Source: Dendrobium chrysotoxum
Taxonomy: Eukaryota > Streptophyta > Magnoliopsida > Asparagales > Orchidaceae
DNA length: 64,000 bases
Direction of reading: 5' to 3'
Assembly (NCBI GenBank): GCA_019925795.1
Contig: CM034313.1
Location: 2,264,501-2,328,500 of the forward strand
Position 1 is the stretch's first letter. The number at the start of each line of letters is the position of its first letter. The position numbers and the translations under genes are program-made. Shown piece by piece: positions 46,301 through 59,576 of the stretch. Below the pieces are notes generated by a model. That model saw nothing but the letters and a program-made list of their open reading frames with translations. It ran no database searches and had not been told where the DNA came from.

Positions 46301-47591
46301 ACGATCGTGAGGTCAACCGAGATATTTATTTTATAGTTCATATTAGGCCTTCAAGGCCTATAATCAAGAGAATTCACTAACAAAGGTCCGAAGCCTACGA
46401 AATCTGATCCTCTGTCGGTAGCTCGACAGAGTGGACAAGGTTCGATCCACGAATGAGAAATGACCCCATCTACCCCGATGATGGCCGTGTTGAATGAAAA
46501 TATCAACCGGAAGGGGTCCATTTCAAATATTTCAAAATACCACCCAAACTCCCACAAAATCCAAAACTTCAAACTCCAAAAATTCCCAAAATCCCAAAAC
46601 TCCGAAAATATTTAAAAATTGAAATTCAACCCATCTAACCACTTAAAGTGAAATTCATCCATCATCCGCAACAGTTTGCCGAGGTGGACAAATCAAAATA
46701 TACTTCAGCTCACATAGAGCTAGTGCCTAGTCGAAAATATCACTAGGATCCATTCTCAAACAATCTCCTGCCAGCAAGGACATGGTACGAGTCCTCTAAC
46801 CGGCAGTTTCGCCGCCAAATGGCACTGCAGGATAAACGGTTATGACTCGGGGCCCTCTGAACCAGGTGGTCGCCGCCAAATGGCACCATTATATTATGGT
46901 TATGGCCAGAGCCCGTATGCTCCCCAATGGCATCAAATCCTTGAGATATGAATCAATAGGATATGATCGATAGGGCACAAAGCCCTCTGTTAGCTAAGGT
47001 GGATTCAAATTTATCCCCTTAGGCAAATACCCACCCCAGGTCTACAAGGTACCCTTGGACGAAGCAACCCATGGCTGCCGACAAGGATCCTTCTGTCAGG
47101 TTGGGTCGACTACCTCCTCTGACTAAGTAGACCAGGGACCACGATGGCCCGGGATGACGGAACCATAGGATCTTGATCGGGTCTATCATCCATTCCCCCA
47201 CTATCCGCTTTAAGTGCAAGATGGTGAAATTTCTATTTTAAATATCAAATTCTCCAACACTTTCAATGTCTCAAATACCTATTGCTGCTACTATGTGCCA
47301 GATATTACGTATCACATATTTCTACGTATCTGATTGACGACTAGCCTTAATCGAAAGTTCTCTCTCGTTACCGGGAGGGGTAATTAACTATAGGGGCTTG
47401 CGCCTATAGGAAACCAGAACTCAGATCATAAAGTCCTCGCAAAATGAGGGCGAAATCTCTGGGTAGTGTCTAATCTACAAACCCATCTGCCTTCCAAAAT
47501 TTACCTCGGAACTTAGTTCGTTAAAACTCCCCCCCGAAGAAAGCAAATAGCGGGCGGAGGCCGGGGCCGAATTTTCGGAGCCCACATAACA

Positions 47592-47930
47592 ACAACAAAT
47601 CTTCAACCGAAGCTAAGTACCTACCGTTCACTAGCTACTGCCACATCCGACATTATATGGCTTCGTTGTTTACTTGCAGAATTTCGTGTTCCTATTACAT
47701 CACCAACACCTCTATGTTGCAATAACATATATGCAATGGCACTCGCAAATAATCCAGTATTTCACTCCCGTGCCAAACATATCGACATCGACTATCACTT
47801 CATCAGAGACCGGATCAAGTCCAAGGAAATATGTGTACATCACATTCACTCTCAAGACCAACTAGCTGACATCCTCACAAAGGCTCTACTAGCTCACCTC
47901 TTTCAACTACTTTGAACCAAATTAACTCTC
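47592..47930 (+). pseudogene. copia 1 RNase H C-terminal part
   Basis: It continues the RNase H after copy B. It shows an ALANNPVF-like block, HIDIDYHFIRD and HIHSQDQLADILTKAL with shifts and stops, then ends about 30 bp before the polypurine tract. A plant Ty1/copia RNase H normally ends with exactly this ADILTK block. Confidence 0.85.
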
Positions 47931-47960
47931 TAACATCTGGATCCTCAATTTGCGGGGCAG

Positions 47961-48258
47961 TGATAAGCTATCCACAAATAAGCTCACTTTATAAGCAAGC
48001 AGACAACTCTCCACAACTTTTGCAGCACAACGCCACTCTCCTTGTTGCACCTGTACATCAACAACCAAGCCGCATATACCCTGCTTTACCTTTACAAAGC
48101 TGAAAAGTGTATTACCTCTCTTTATCTATATATACAGGGCATGCACAAAGTTAAATCAGAATTAATGAAATCCAACAATGACTTAATCTCTTGATGAAGT
48201 TCTGTTCCTCCACTCTATCTTCTTCCTCTCTTAACTCATTGTTTATGTAAGCTCTTCA
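47961..48258 (+). repeat. 3' LTR of copia element 1
   Basis: This 298-bp partner of 36187-36492 has the same ends, TGATAAG and TTCTTCA. Confidence 0.9.
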
Positions 48259-51200
48259 GCTATGAGGCCAAATAAGCAAATTTTGTGGTCCTTGGCACAT
48301 GCCAGCATAAGATGCCCTTTTTGGCAAACCATTTCTTTATTTTTTTTGAGTCAACTTATCACTTAACTGTGAAGTTCCCAACCTAGCTTAAATTATGATG
48401 GCAAGGATCTGAAATAATGTATAATGTGTTACATTTGCATTATACAATCCCAAGCATCAATTTTGTTGCATATAGAAGAGAAAACTATAAGGTTTTACAT
48501 GTTGAAAGCATAACTGAGATCTTTATGTTGAAGGGAGAATCCATTCAGACCTTCCAAATCAACCCTCTCCTAAAAGATGATTGTTTAATTAAATTAAATA
48601 ACTTATTACAAAATAACATAGATGTTTTTGCACGGGATTCATTCGAGATATCCAATTTAAGCTCATCCTTTCTTATCATCATCGATTGTCCGACCAAGAA
48701 ACAAATTATTAAGCATAAAATAAGAAATTTAGTCGATGAAATGTGCGTTCATCAAGGAAGAAGTAAAAAAAAACACTTGGAAGTTGTATTCATCCAAGGG
48801 GTTCAGTATCTAGAGTGGATCTTTAACATAGTAATGGTAACAAAAGAGCAATGGAAAGTAAAGAATGTGCACTGACTTCACAAACCTCAACCAGGCATGT
48901 CACAAATATATTTACACCATGTTGGTTATTGACACCCTTTTTGACTCAGTAGTTGAGCACACCATGCTTAACTTCTTCAATTCATTATCCAACTTATCAT
49001 TATATTCAAATGCACCTGACTAGCAAGGAAAAGCTGAGTTTTCTAACAAATGAAAGTACCTTGTTATTGATTCATCCCATTTGGGTGGAGAATTGCCAAG
49101 GCAACACAGCATTATCTCACGAAAATGCTTTTCAGTTCCATAAAGGGAAAATTTTAAAGCGCGCATTCATGAAATGGCACTAAAAAGCATGCCTATGAGG
49201 AACAGCTTGTTTACTTCGTTTTCTATAATAAGGAAATACAATATGCATCTTAATCTTAACAAGTGTCTCTCGCAGATGAACTAACAAGTTCCTGGATTAC
49301 CCCATTTCCCCTAGCAAAATTGAGCCTAACGAGGACAAGATCAAAACGATGATAGAGACAAATTGACCCGAAGTAGATCTCAGGCCCAAACACTGGAGGA
49401 GCAAACTCACAAAGTAATAGATCGGGTTGGACAAATGCAAGCTATAATATTTTCCCTGCACCATGATAAAAGAGAAAACACTAGTTGACTTGTTCATTAA
49501 GTTTGCCTCTTCTCTCAATGCCAAATTGATTTAAAAGAAGATTGCTAGTACATCATTTTGAGGGCTCGTACGGATCCAACAGTAACGTATGATGAAATAA
49601 TCGTTAGAATCCACTTCACTCTCAATATTGGAGTGAAGAAATCAGTCATCTTCAATAACTCATAGTTGGTCATGAACCTAGTAGTCATTGGTGAGTACAA
49701 AGCCTAAGAGCCAACCACATCACAACACCTAGGCAAACTGAAGTTGTAAGCTGCTAAGCTTCAAAATTTGAATGTCAAACACATCCCATAAAAAGATTCA
49801 ACAAGCCAATTTGTAGGGCTACTTCCAAAAAGTCCACAAGATACTTGTATTTCTAAGATAGCATCCCTATCCATTGATGAGCTTGAGCTAATACATATTG
49901 CCAAGAAGAGTGTTGGTTCACACCTATCCTCAATTTCTTTCAGCAAGAAAGCTGAAACCCGACACATAATCGCGTTAAGGTTAGGAGATTATAACATAAA
50001 GCTTGAAATTTCATCATTGATGGAATTTCTACTAAAAATCATGCTCAAGGATCAACCAAAATTGCCTAAGACCTGACTAGCAACAGGAAGTGTGGAGAAG
50101 ATTTATAGCCTGAAGTGTTAAGCATATAGTTTTTGCCTAGTGACACTATGAGAAAGGATGATCGAGTAGGGTTGCATATGAAATGGACCCATTTGCCTGT
50201 CATAAAGCGTTCCAATGCCACGTTCAAGCTGGGCCACCATAAATTTAGCTTGGTTTCCTTTAGTCCTAAAACTTTTGAATCTTATATTTTGTTGCACAAG
50301 TTCTCATCTAACTAGGATAAGCTTGTTATGTAGTTGACTATTTAGCTAATAAAGCTACGAATACATTTATTCTAATTAGTTGATAAATGTCGAAAGGCCA
50401 TAAAGCTCAATGCCAAACCTTCAAGCGGCCAACATAGCCTCATGACCTCCAAAGCAGGAGACTAAGCCAAATCAAATGAAACTTCATAAGGTATAAAACT
50501 CGGGTCAAATAGCTCAAGAAAAATGTGTCAACTTGAAGGAAAAACAATAAAAAAAGGAACGGAGAAAAAGGCAGATGATGGAAAGGGGAAGGATTGGAAA
50601 TAAATACTGACAGGATAAAGATAAAGATTTTTGGCTAAGAAAAAAAGAACACAACATATAAAAAACTCCTCTTCAGAATAAGAGCAGACAACAATGGAAC
50701 TAGAGGTTTGGCTTTTACTGTCCTTCCTTATTGTCTAATAAGCCAGAGCACTACAATTCATTGTATCCTAAACAAAAGACAAAGGGGTTTCCCCTTTACC
50801 TTCAAAGTTACCTCACCTCAGCATTAGTCTCTCTCTTCCAATGGTATTGGAAAGCTTCTCGAAGAGTCATAATAAACCAACAAGAATGAATTTCGTAGAA
50901 TCAATTGCTAGACTATGTATAGTATAATCAAAGATAAATATTTGATTTGTTGTCAAAATTTGATATTGTTAGTCTTTGAATTAATAAAAACAAATCCTTA
51001 TTCATTGCGTATTTTATAGATTAAAAACAGAAAAAGAATCATTACAGCCATCATAACCGCAACACCCACAACACGTACATGGCCCCTCACAGAGAAAGCA
51101 TATTTATGTCAACAAAGTTCACATAGCAAAAGAACACCAAAAAGGGGGAGAATTATGCAATTGATTATGCAAACATAAAAATACAAGTTCACACATGAAG

Positions 51201-53340
51201 AATCAAGGAGAAAGAAATTATTCATATATGAGCAACGATGAGTGCCTTCCAAGCACCATTTATCAGCTGAAATCATGTCATCTTCCTCACCAATCTGAAA
51301 TTAAAATAACAACTATTATGAACTCCCATTATGAGCTCTTCAAGAAAAGCAGTGAATGAATCATCATTCAACTAACTAGGGGAAGCAGCGCCATCACATG
51401 TGTCCCCGAAAGGAATGGACACCATATTTATTGAAAGCAATAAAGCATCTGCTTGTCCACATGTTTGAAAACTTTGCCATAGATAGACAACCATTAAGTA
51501 AGGTCATACCCCACATGACATTTCAGGAAGACACAAGTTCACACCAACTCATCAAGCATTCAAAATCATAATTTCTTAATTTCAAACTTTTTAAATTCTT
51601 TTTAAACCAAAAAATAGGTTTGAAATATAAGGGGCAATGTGAGTCACAAAACTCATCCACTCTTGAGGAACAATTTGAGTTGAACACCAGGCAAAATCTC
51701 TCAGGTGATTGAGTTAGCTAAGTTAGTTTAGCATGAGAAGCAAGAAACGCAAGACCCAATAATATAAGGTAAGCTAAAAGAGCTCGCTAGGGTAGAAGTA
51801 CTCAAAAATAACTTGACTACTCCTTAGCTCAACACAGCACAACCAACCTAAAGCTTGAGTAGCACCCCCATAGTATACCCCCATAGTATTGCAAGGCCCA
51901 ATTCCACAGCCTCCATTCAGTTCCACAGAAGCTCAACCCGACACAAATGAGAATTGAAAGTAGAGTACGATAAGCCAGATAAGACTGAGGTTAGAAGAGA
52001 CCATGTGAAACACCCTTAGGAAAATTCAAAACTTCTTCAAGCATTTGAAGGACACATCCAAAATACAAAAGAGGATAATATAAGGGAGGGTAGGGCCTTG
52101 ACAGTGAGCCACGCCAAAACCTAAGAAGGAACATAAGTTCAAATGAGGTAGCATTACATCCTAAAATCCTATATAAAGATCCTCAACAACGATCTCCATT
52201 AAAAGAAGGAATTTATATCCCAATTCTCATGATATGTACAACAATTAACATGAAAGAATTCTTTTAGAACCACTAGGAAAGTGTCTTCACTTGCAAAGGA
52301 GACCATCTTGGAGAGTATCTATATATACCCCTCAGTTGTTATAGAAGGATCTTTCATTCTTTTCTCTAACAAAGTATACAAGAGAAGCAAAAATTGCTGC
52401 TTTTATAGGAAAAGCTTCCAAAGCAACTTGCTTGTTCACTTTCTGCTTTCTTTCTTGTGCATCCTTGATCTACCTATCGTCAAATAAATCAGAAATGCCC
52501 ATCTTTCCCACCTAATTGACCTCCAAACCCAAATCAAGCACTAAAACTAATAGATTTTGTTTGGTGTGAACTTTGATCTAAATTATATCCATTAAAAATG
52601 GGAAAAGATCTTCGCTCTTCAGGTTTAGGATTAACCCACATCCCAAATCAAATCATTTAACTAAGGCAACCATTAACAGTTTTTGTTTGTTGTGATCCCT
52701 AATCACCATTGAGAGCAAAAGCCAAATTATAGTTCCACATATAAATAGATATATTTATAGTTTTCACCCTTTCCCCTTCTCCTTTGAGATTATAACAGAA
52801 AAAAATTCTTATTTATGGATTTTTTTTTCAAAAATAAAGACAAAAACTATGAAGTGATCTAAAAGAAAAAAAAATAAAGCAAGGTCAAAGCTTTACGATC
52901 TTTTGAAATAAAATAATAAGAATAATTTCCTATGATTAAAATAGAGATAAGGGGAAAAATCCCTTTTATTACTTCAAATAGGTTTTAAAAACCCATAGCC
53001 ATTTAGAACATTACATCTCTATTTATTATAATTTCAAGCCTCAACATCCTCTCCTTGATGTGTTTCAAGCACCATTAATATGTTACAACCTAATTTTTAG
53101 GAGAAGCTTTCTCCAAAACTTACAACCACAAAGTCCAACTTCGTACAGGAAAGACAAGGGTAAATAACTTGATTCATATCCCTAGAGATTGTTCACATCA
53201 ATGTTTAAAGAGTGTCCATGCCTTGAAGCATCATAAGAAGATCTATGTAGTAGCAAGTTCAACATTGAAGTAAGACTTGAGCCACAACAAGACCAATGTT
53301 GCAAAAAGACATACACCGCAAAAAGACCACCACTAAAACT
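48259..53340. other. Intronic DNA with decayed retroelement sequence
   Basis: Only the pol remnant at 48417-49990 can be recognised. Beyond it, a TATATAAAGATCCTCAACAACG stretch (about 52173) and TATATATACCCCTCAG (about 52319) look like LTR promoters, suggesting remains of the same or another element. No boundaries could be set and no gene is supported. Confidence 0.4.
48417..49990 (+). pseudogene. Ty3/gypsy (Tat-like) pol remnant
   Basis: The first 152 codons are open and keep a decayed pre-RT and RT start: LLQNNIDVFARDSF, then a GVQYLEWIFNIVMVTKEQWKVKN block that corresponds to the conserved (V)xYPxWLxNVVxVKKxxGKWR region. The expected LNKACPKD and dimer loops follow with stops. RNase H-like text (KDSTSQFV, ISKIASLSIDELE) reappears at about 49790-49880. 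Lineage assignment to Tat is inference from the type of these motifs. It is non-functional. Confidence 0.6.
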
Positions 53341-53793
53341 AAGGGTGTCAAAACAGGTTAGTGGGTTGGGTTTGGGTTTGGGTTTGACCCGAAATTGACT
53401 TGATCTAAATTCAGTTAATCCAAACCTGACCCATTTAATAAACAGATCAAAAAGGTGAACCCAAGTCCAACCCATTGGCGACCCGGATGACCCAAACCTA
53501 ACATGATTACTCATTTTAATTGAAATTAAAAAAAATGGTAACTTGTCAACTATAGAGTTTAGGTTCATTGATAAAAAAATAAGAAACTCATATCAACAAG
53601 CAAAATATTTTAATGAAAAAAATTAAACGGGTCACTTTCGGGTCAAAATCGGGTTTGCGGGTCAACCCGAACCCGACCTGCCAATTAAATGGGTAGGAAT
53701 TCCAGACTCGAATCTGACCTATTTGTTAAACGGGTCAACCCAAGCCTGGAATTTTTAGGTTCAAGTCCGGATTGGATCATTTAATGGCACCTC
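53341..53793. mobile_element. hAT-like MITE, GGGTGTCAAAAC family
   Basis: The left end AAGGGTGTCAAAACAGG and the right end (minus strand) AGAGGTGCCATTAAATGATCC are imperfect inverted repeats. The interior is full of GGGTTTGGGTTTGACCCG-type words and an AT-rich centre. It is about 450 bp and non-coding. It is related to 17461-17931 and to the remnant in the PME intron. Confidence 0.55.
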
Positions 53794-54548
53794 TAACTAC
53801 AACAAGACCTACGCCACAACAAAGACTTGTATAGTAGCAAGGCTAACATCACAACATAACCCATATTATAGCCTTATGCCCAACAAGCCCAGTGCCACAA
53901 CTCTCAAGATGTATGTCACAACACTCGAGACTTACACCACAAACCCTATCATTGCACACTTCTACAACATCTACCACCCACACATGAGGACCTATCTTGA
54001 TGCCCTTAGCATCGCCTTTTCTAATTGCCTTAGCATCCCAATTGCATGAAATTTGGCTACCCTTGTATAGATTTCCAATAAAAAATGAAAGCTTTATAAT
54101 TGGGCTAATCCCCGTAATTTTTTCCTCTCCTAAACTATTCTGCACAAAAACTCTTGTTTCACATTCTCTATATGATTGCTTTTGCGTATGAGTAGAAAAA
54201 AAGGCTAACACAATCAATATCGATCCTCATTCTCTGGAATTTGATTTCCTACACGCAACAAGACTTAATAAGTAACCCACCAAAGCCCATTATAAGTCTA
54301 TACTAGCCCATAAAAATGATGGGATTTAGAGAGCTTGCTTAACTGGTCAATAGCCCATTTTACACCCATACTATAAAGGTTAATGCAAGTAGCCTAGCCT
54401 GCAAAATGAAGAGGACCTTTCTAGAACCTATGACTTCCCAAATCAAAACAGGTCAACCTAACCATTGTTCCTTAGCTAATAAATGTGATATTATAGTAAA
54501 ATAATGAAAGCATAGCCAATGACATTTTCCTTGATTATACAATCATAC

Positions 54549-54752
54549 CTTGATGATGAATGTGGGGAGTGCTCATTATAAGCCACTGGAGCGAAGATAA
54601 ATGTTAAAAATGTACCACATAAAATTATCAACAGGATAGGTTTTAATGAGCGGAGCTTGCAGCATAAGCTTCTCTCATGACAGGATAATATGAACTTGCT
54701 CACGTCGTTGAAATCTCGGCTTCTCATGTGCCTTCTTTTGCTTGCATCATCA
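54549..54752 (-). CDS. GUX1: GUX/PGSIP glucuronosyltransferase, N-terminal exon (membrane anchor)
   Basis: A 204-bp exon after a TACTACAG acceptor, ending at donor GTATGATT. It encodes a basic cytosolic tail (DDASKRRHMRSRDFND), a cysteine-flanked turn, a single hydrophobic anchor (LLIILCGTFLTFIFA) and the start of the stem with HSPHSSSR. This type II Golgi topology and the order of motifs match GUX1-type proteins. It starts with one base of a split codon and leaves two bases, which fit the exon at 21204. A methionine lies inside (MRSRDF), but the acceptor and the frame suggest a short upstream exon with the true start. I could not identify that exon between 54753 and 64000. The assignment is made by homology to the family's N-terminus rather than by strong conservation. 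Confidence 0.8.
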
Positions 54753-55718
54753 CTGTAGTATGCCCACATAGATAGATTAGTCATTTAGTAACTTCAACTT
54801 GGAAAATATATATAATTAATAGTTTTATACACAAAAACAGTAAAGTATGGGCTGTCAGAAAAACAGACATGTAATCAAATTTAGAGAAGACCCACACATT
54901 TCCATAACATATCTAATTAAGCAATAACAGCCAACTAAAATACGGTCGTACAAAAGCTGGACTATTAACCAGAAGCACTATAACCATCACCAAAACACCA
55001 AGAGCAACCTGCATGGGAGTCTGCTCATGAATCCTTCAAATGTTAGAATTATTTTATTATCAAATGCTAATCCTAATAAGATTAAAAAAATATTTCAGCC
55101 ATCAAATTCGCTAAGAAAATTTGTTAGAGACCCTTATTATATAAAACACACTAACTTAGTAGTTCTTTTAGCATAGCGAGACCCAATAGCTTAGTTACCT
55201 GTTGCACTCTCTTCACTGCAGGCATGTATTACAAGCATTCCTCTACTATAAACATTTCTCATAATAACCATTTATTTAATCATACATCCATTTTAATGTG
55301 CTCATGCGTGTGCATAGGGAATGGACATTTCTCCTCCTTAAAGCAGAATCATCATTCTCCCCATATATAAGTTTTGGTATTAATGCCTTATAATGCTAAA
55401 TAGAAGATAGTTCATTCTCTGTAATATAATTAAAATTGGTGGAATCCATGACTATAAGAATCTTAAGACTATTTGATCATACAGCCAGTGCATAAAAATT
55501 TTCTCATTGCATGGCTCTGATTGCATGAAATGATAATTAAGACTTCAATATGCAATGTACTTCAAATGAATTGATATTTTATATACACGTTGTTGATGAT
55601 ATTTAGAGTATATTTAATGATTTTGATTGATGAAATACATGATTAAAATTAGACATTAAGTGGTCTTCTATAAATAGTCCAATTATCTTTGTTTGTTTTA
55701 AGGAGACGAATGTTATTC

Positions 55719-56500
<782 letters not shown>

Positions 56501-56512
56501 CTCTCTCTCTCT

Positions 56513-56601
<89 letters not shown>
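56501..56601. repeat. (CT)n then (TA)n compound microsatellite, right arm
   Basis: CT repeats at 56501-56514 and TA repeats at about 56515-56601, the mirror image of the left arm. Confidence 0.95.
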
Positions 56602-56602
<1 letters not shown>

Positions 56603-58348
56603 CAAAGACTAAAATAGAATGAATCTTAATTTATCATCAAATTATTATTATCTTAATCATTAATAATCTCAGGAAATCCATTCATTAGTTTTGTGTTTAT
56701 TATTGTAATAAACTTCTCATGTTCATCGCTAAACCTAATCATTTGACAGTCAAGGTTTGTCGTAGGCCAACTTGTAATAGACTTAGTCTTTTTTATGTCA
56801 GCTCCAGGCCAAGCTCAGCCAAATCATAAGAACAAATGGCACAAACATATATGGCTTGGCAATGACAATGGCATTTTCGTGGACTGACTCAACCAGCATA
56901 TAACAAATGAACTTGGATATCAAGTTTCATAACAAATTAAACATTCATTTAGCATGTGAAAAAAACAAGGATGATTGAAGGGCATCTCGAAGGCTTTTAA
57001 AAGCTTAGTTTTGCCATGTAACTAGATAATATTAACCATTATCTTAATCTTCCAACTCTTTTTACCATGTAACTTGATAATATTAATTATATACTAATAT
57101 AAACTTGCATATATTGTATCTACGATATATAAACATCTGAAATGAAAATCATATAAAATACAAACATGCATGTGTATCTCTTGACACTCTGTAATTTTTA
57201 GTTTTTTACCATACACATGTTTTTGGCTGTATTATTCCAGAATTTAGATGAATTAGCACATACAAATGTATCTCTGAAAAATACAGGTCCCATATTTTGA
57301 TAAGCAAGCACACCCGCAATCTATGCAAGGATTAGTGTAGTATTTTCTCATCCAACACAATTTAGTTAATTTTTTCTTATGGAACTATTTCTTTAATAAA
57401 TTATAATAACCAAAGAGAAAAAAAATTATCTTTCTTCACAGAAGCAGAATTAATGTGATATGCACTACCATATATGATGAAATCTCACCCCACAAAAGTA
57501 AACAGGATGAGTTCTCACTAGAAATAGTTGTTGATGCTTATTTTCATTCCAAATTCTAAAAACCAAATTCGTATAATATATGCATGTATCAATATCCATC
57601 TAATACTTGTCCCATATTTTAATAAGAAGTAGATTACCACCAAAAATTCATGATTTTGATTTTAAAGAACACATAATCAAATTATAATGTGCAGGAGTAA
57701 CACAAGTTTTCTCTCAATTGGAGAATACCCTTGTACATATGCATATATTTAGAAAGAGGTTAACTGCGAGGGAGTGAGAGAACATGAAGACAATTACTAC
57801 ATGGTCTGCATCTGGTAATTAAAAAAAGAGAGAAGAGGAAAAAAAATCATATAGAAAGAGGTTAACTGATTTTTATAGCCAATCAAGCTACAATGTTACG
57901 CTAATGGTGAATCTACCTTGTAAGATGCTTATTGATACCATCTGACGAACCAAAAATGTTTAAGCTTCCAAGGAAAATGATAAAAGAGTACCATAAAAGA
58001 CACAGAGGAGGAGAGAAAGGTCATTACTTGGTCTCCAACTACCATTTTCAATCATTCCATCATACATATTTACTAGATCCATTTGAATCCTTATCTCAAA
58101 ACAATTAAGAGGCTTGTTTTCAAAAAGCAAGCAAAAAGAAAATGTAAAGGTAAGAGACTTTCTCTAGCTAACCAATCTGCTTCAGTCACAAAGAACGAAT
58201 AGACAGATAGATGGCTCTTCCATACCGTTTTCAGTTAGCTCTATATGTCCATTATTTAGTGCAGTTTCAATTGCAGTCATGTAAAATGCTTCTATTTGCA
58301 ATGTTTATTCTGCACTGTACAGGACAAGAAACAATTCAATGATCACAT

Positions 58349-59576
58349 ATGGAGTTGATAAAGACATCCGACCTTGGAGAGTCTACCAGAGATGGGGCCG
58401 ATGATCTACGATCACGATCGCATCGATCTACTTTTGATTATCATTATATTAGATTTATTATTTTATTATATTTTATGAGTTTTGTTGTATTTTTTCCGTT
58501 TATGCCCTCACTTAAGGGCTTAGTCATATGTATGCCCCAGGGGCAATTGAGTCTTTTGTATTTTCTTTATTGTATTGACTATTGAAAGCTTCCTCCTCCT
58601 CCTTTGAGGAGCTAATGAATGAAGATTGTTATGAAAATTTTCAGCCTTTGTTTTTTGTCTCTTATGTGTATGAGAGAGAGCTTTGGAGAGAACCCTAAGA
58701 GAAGGAATTGGATCACCCACCAGTTGAGGAAGCGTTCGGACCCGTGGTTATCTTCTATTCGCTACTTCCCCTCCTCCTTCCCCATCCACCACTGACAGAA
58801 GCACCTCCCACCCATCGGCCAAGCACTGTCCCCTCTCTTTCTCTCTTAAGCCACCGGCATTCAAAGTCCTCTCCCTCATTCAATCAACACCCACACCACA
58901 TCTCTAAAGTCTCGCAGGTCAATTTTCCCCCACCTCCAAACCGCCAAAGCCTCTCTAGCCCTAACCCTAGCCGCCGGCCACATTCCCCCTCTCCAAGCCT
59001 CCACAATTCAAATTCCTACCTTGAATACCTTCCATATGCGATAAATCATAAACTAGGAAAGTTTAATTTCAGATTTCAAATTGATTTGGATTTGAAATTC
59101 TTTCCTAAATTGTGATGATCTACTTTAGGAAAGTTGCCTAAATCAAGTCCAATTAATATTCAAATTGGATCTGATTTAAATTATTTATTCCTAATTAAAG
59201 ATTATCAATTAGGCAAGCCTTAACTCCCTTCCCCTAGCCCCACCCAATCCCATGCATGCTGTCGGCCCCTCCCTATTCCCCTTCCTCTCTCTCACACTAA
59301 ATTCATTCCTTTTTGAGAGCCTCAATTAAGCCTCTCATTTAGGGATCTTCGCCTTTCCCTCCACTTACTTGAAATTCAACTTTCAAATCTCTAATTCCCT
59401 CTTTCTCCAAATCTGAAATCCAAATTCAGATTTTGGAAAAGGCTTGCCCTTCCTAGTCTTGGTCGACCCCTCCCCTCCTCTCGCCACAATTGTTTTGAAA
59501 CTTCACCTAAGGAAGAGAGGGTAGAAGAAGTTACACTATTTCCTCTCCCACACTTTACAAACTTCTCCACCTATGT
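58349..59576 (+). other. CT-rich block with LTR-like leader, unassigned
   Basis: The stretch 58440-58700 (a TTTTATTATATTTTATGAG start, GCCTTTGTTTTTTGTCTC, then a purine-rich tract with GAATTGGATCAC) looks like the U3/R/U5 and leader of an LTR element, or like a plant 5' UTR. The following kilobase is C-rich with a 135-codon ORF of low-complexity Pro/Ser text (58708-59115) that I do not believe. No partner copy is seen in the window. Confidence 0.3.

Larger units (their letters stand above)
40295..47591 (+). mobile_element. Large non-coding TG...CA element, copy B (nested in copia 1)
   Basis: A 7,287-bp insertion (40300-47586) that starts TGTTGACCCCTA and ends CGGAGCCCACA, flanked by perfect TAACA duplications (40295-40299 and 47587-47591). 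It interrupts the copia RNase H region, whose sequence resumes right after. It is collinear with copy A: ~170-bp repeat, CT-rich block (about 41760-42620), A-rich block, hairpin repeats, CCGGGAGGCTGCCGAAA, GGCCCCGGCGAGCGTGTT, and a right end with GAGGCCGGGG. It contains no plausible ORF. Internal arrays of 61 bp x 5 and 149 bp x 3 are present here but single in copy A, so they were amplified in this copy or its lineage. Confidence 0.82.
36187..48258 (+). mobile_element. Ty1/copia retrotransposon 1, decayed, interrupted by copy B
   Basis: LTRs at 36187-36492 and 47961-48258 start TGAAAAG/TGATAAG and end TTCTTCA. TGATATCACAGC directly after the 5' LTR is a mutated tRNA-iMet primer site, and TTTGCGGGGCAG before the 3' LTR is the polypurine tract. 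Without the nested copy B it would be about 4.8 kb, normal for copia. Order gag, protease, integrase, RT, RNase H is that of Ty1/copia. Every domain has stops or shifts. Flanking 5-mers ATTAT and GCTAT do not match well, so the duplication has decayed or one boundary is off by a few bases. Its gag is related to the copia element at 60718-64000. Confidence 0.92.
21205..54548 (-). other. 33,344-bp GUX intron filled with nested retrotransposons
   Basis: Donor GTATGATT (54548-54541) and acceptor AATTCAG (21211-21205) flank a single intron, because the two coding exons join in phase and reproduce the family sequence across the junction (SSSR then SRFVD). Contents from left to right: gypsy element 21449-34371 with a 7.8-kb insertion inside; 34377-36186 unassigned; copia element 36187-48258 with a 7.3-kb insertion inside; gypsy Tat-like remnant about 48.4-50.0 kb; unassigned DNA; hAT-like MITE 53341-53793. 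No other GUX exon is needed or seen. Confidence 0.85.

Noticed and set aside
36182..48263. Perfect target duplication for copia element 1
   Set aside because: Flanks ATTAT and GCTAT differ at two of five positions, so I do not claim an intact duplication.
58708..59115. 135-codon Pro/Ser-rich ORF
   Set aside because: Composition follows the CT-rich DNA; no domain and no good start context.
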